Shown: positions 6,996-8,406 of the stretch, in pieces
How positions within the stretch are numbered: the stretch's first letter is position 1
Layout: the number at the start of each line of letters is the position of its first letter
NCBI GenBank assembly: GCA_003541875.1
Contig: DPLS01000165.1
Location: forward strand, 1-8,406
Direction: 5' to 3'
DNA: 8,406 nt
Origin: Bacteroidota bacterium
Lineage (GTDB): Bacteria > Bacteroidota > Ignavibacteria > UBA10030 > UBA6906
Made by a program: the position numbers and the translations under genes
The notes under the pieces: model-generated
Database searches by the model: none
Seen by the model: only the letters and a program-made list of their open reading frames with translations
What the model was told of the DNA's origin: nothing

Positions 6996-8298
6996 CCGTT
7001 TCTTCGAACTTACCAGCCACAAAGAAAGCCTGGCGATGGCGCTTCACGCCATCCGCGCAAACAAGCTGCGTTCAGCTCTCACGCTCCTCGGTATCGTTGT
7101 CGGCATCTTCTCGATTATCTCCGTCATGACCGCCATGGGTGTGCTTCGCAGGGCAATCGAAGAAGGAATCACCCAACTCGGCGCAAACACGTTCCAGATC
7201 CAGAAATACCCCCCCATGATGGGCTCAGGGGATGGAGCACGCGGTCGATTTCGAAACCGGAAGAACATCACGTACGAGCAGGCTCTTCAGGTTCGCGACA
7301 AGTCAACACTGGCGCTTGCCGTCGGTATCGAAAGCTGGGAATTTGGCCGGATCGTTCGATGGCAGGGACAGAAAACAAACCCGAACATCTCACTGGCTGG
7401 CGAAAACCTCGAGGGCATTGTAACAAATGACTGGACGGTGGAACACGGGCGTGGTATTACCCAGCAGGACATGGATCTTGCGAGGAACGTGATAATTCTC
7501 GGGAAACCGGTTGCGGAGAAGTTGTTTCCTCCGAACATCAATCCGGTGGGTGAGCAGGTTCGCGTTGATGCGACGTGGTATGAAGTGATTGGCGTGTTGC
7601 AGAGCAAGGGGGGCGCGCTCGGAGGGAACCAGGATAACTTGGTGATCATTCCCCTTTACACTTACTTCCAGAAGTACGGCAAGTCGGAAAAGAGCTTTCA
7701 TATTATGGTGAAGGCCAAGAGCCGGGAAGTCGTGGAGGATGCGATTGAAGAATGCGTCAGTATCTTGCGCGCCGCACGCAACCTCGATCCTGGCGAGGAA
7801 GACGACTTTGGGTATTTCTCCAACGACTCACTCGTGAAGCAATTCAATGAATTCACGTTGTATCTCCGGCTTGGCGTTCTCGTCATCAGTTCCATTGCGT
7901 TGCTCGCAGCCGGTGTCGGCATTATGAACATCATGCTCGTGTCGGTCACGGAGCGGACACGGGAGATCGGCATCCGCATGGCTGTCGGCGCGCGCGAACG
8001 GGACATTCTGGTGCAATTTCTGGTGGAGGCCCTTATGGTTGGCGTTGTGGGCGGCACGATTGGAATTGGGGTTGGGGTGGGCATTCCGAAATTTGTAAAG
8101 CTGCTGGCCGCGGTTTGTGCCGAACTCAAAATTCCCGCCGAGACGCTCACCATGGTGGCTGGCTGGCCAACGCTTATTCCTTTACCCATTATTGCCATCG
8201 CATTCCTATCCAGCGCCGGAATTGGAATCATCTCCGGATTTTATCCCGCGTGGAAAGCTTCCAAACTCGACCCCATCGAGGCATTGCGTTACGAGTGA
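6988..8298 (+). CDS. MacB-type ABC permease 3 (FtsX domain plus periplasmic core domain)
   Basis: This 436-residue inner-membrane permease is the last gene of the block. Its architecture follows permease 2 residue for residue up to about 360: helix ESLAMALHAIRANKLRS (13-29), TM1 (30-50), periplasmic domain (52-290) with GANTFQIQKYP, RNRKNITYEQAL and NPVGEQVRVD, TM2 (294-317), then VSVTERTREIGIRMAVGA. It differs in having 17 extra residues between TM3 and TM4 (about 366-396, with CAELKIPAETLTMVAGW), so that loop is longer. TM4 is at about 397-419, and the protein ends DPIEALRYE. Residues 301-330 are identical to permease 2, yet 19 of those 30 codons differ, so the duplication is old and the segment is under strong constraint. 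It may pair with permease 2 or itself; the sequence does not decide. The in-frame GTG at 6931 is an unlikely start because it lies deep in permease 2. Confidence 0.92.
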   Translation: MSNRFFELTSHKESLAMALHAIRANKLRSALTLLGIVVGIFSIISVMTAMGVLRRAIEEGITQLGANTFQIQKYPPMMGSGDGARGRFRNRKNITYEQALQVRDKSTLALAVGIESWEFGRIVRWQGQKTNPNISLAGENLEGIVTNDWTVEHGRGITQQDMDLARNVIILGKPVAEKLFPPNINPVGEQVRVDATWYEVIGVLQSKGGALGGNQDNLVIIPLYTYFQKYGKSEKSFHIMVKAKSREVVEDAIEECVSILRAARNLDPGEEDDFGYFSNDSLVKQFNEFTLYLRLGVLVISSIALLAAGVGIMNIMLVSVTERTREIGIRMAVGARERDILVQFLVEALMVGVVGGTIGIGVGVGIPKFVKLLAAVCAELKIPAETLTMVAGWPTLIPLPIIAIAFLSSAGIGIISGFYPAWKASKLDPIEALRYE

Positions 8299-8310
8299 GG
8301 TCAATGAAAG

Positions 8311-8406
8311 AACGCTCCACATTTAACATTCAACATTCAACCCCCAATGATTTTTTGTCCGTGCGTGTCGCGTCATTTGAATGTTCGGCGTTGAATGTTG
8401 AGCGTT
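8311..8406. repeat. Imperfect inverted repeat, two 30-base arms around a 36-base spacer
   Basis: Left arm 8311-8340 and right arm 8377-8406 are reverse complements at 24 of 30 positions. The outer 7 bases (AACGCTC/GAGCGTT) and inner 9 (AACATTCAA/TTGAATGTT) match perfectly. The right arm ends exactly at the window edge, so the repeat may continue. It starts 12 bases after the last permease stop. The spacer has a T6 run at 8351-8356. As RNA this would be a long hairpin at the operon end and could protect the 3' end. As DNA it resembles a dispersed intergenic repeat or a small non-autonomous element; no transposase or target-site duplication is visible. Confidence 0.75.
8319..8339. repeat. Three tandem heptamers ACATTTA / ACATTCA / ACATTCA
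   Basis: Three adjacent 7-base units differ at one position. The opposite arm is also heptameric: TTGAATG, TTCGGCG, TTGAATG, TTGAGCG at 8377-8404. The inverted repeat is therefore built from one 7-base motif (TTGAATG or its complement) in both orientations. Confidence 0.75.

Noticed and set aside
5661..7022. Long minus-strand open frame (453 codons) opposite permease 2.
   Set aside because: It is the antisense of a conserved permease, with a His/Asp/Asn-rich translation typical of a shadow frame. No domain or own start signal is seen.
8304..8406. Open frame from ATG 8304 (in frame with GTG 8295, which overlaps the permease 3 stop) running to the window edge, translating as MKERSTFNIQHSTPNDF and onward.
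   Set aside because: Nearly all of it lies in the heptamer inverted repeat, and the peptide simply reflects the repeat. There is no good Shine-Dalgarno site and no recognisable domain. Sequence past 8406 would be needed to reconsider it.

Overview
The window looks like chromosomal DNA from a Gram-negative bacterium of moderate GC content. It encodes an outer-membrane TolC-type channel, a periplasmic adaptor with an AcrA-like TolC-docking motif, and MacB/LolC-type permeases, so a two-membrane envelope is certain. The closest look-alikes I recall for the HD-domain tRNA nucleotidyltransferase and for the DPIEALRYE-ending permeases are in the Bacteroidota/Chlorobi/Ignavibacteria group. That placement is an impression from protein style and was not tested. 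All supported genes are on the plus strand.

Layout. Bases 3-848 are the 3' part of a CCA-adding enzyme (tRNA nucleotidyltransferase) whose catalytic N-terminal domain lies before the window. A 204-base gap (849-1052) has no convincing gene, one weak promoter-like box, and a Shine-Dalgarno site for the next gene. From 1053 to 8298 runs one compact block: a TolC-family outer-membrane channel, a HlyD/MacA-type membrane fusion protein, a stand-alone MacB/LolD-type ABC ATPase, and three consecutive MacB-type FtsX permeases. Gaps inside the block are 65, 42 and 15 bases, and the last two junctions overlap by 8 bases, so it reads as a single operon. Bases 8299-8406 hold no convincing gene. They carry an imperfect 30-base inverted repeat built from tandem heptamers, and its outer arm ends exactly at the window edge.

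How it works. Together the genes specify a tripartite MacAB-TolC-like machine. The ATPase drives an inner-membrane permease dimer, the adaptor bridges the periplasm, and the TolC channel gives the exit through the outer membrane. The substrate (macrolide-like drug, peptide, lipid, siderophore or other) cannot be read from the sequence. Unlike E. coli MacB, where ATPase and permease are fused, they are split here. One ATPase gene is followed by three permease genes; the second and third are an old tandem duplication (about 66% identical, gap-free over the first 360 residues), so hetero-dimeric or alternative permease pairs are possible.

Nothing here is clearly a new class of system. The points most worth a second look are the three-permease arrangement, the reuse of the conserved C-terminal coding motif as the start site of the next paralogue, and the heptamer-based inverted repeat at the right end.
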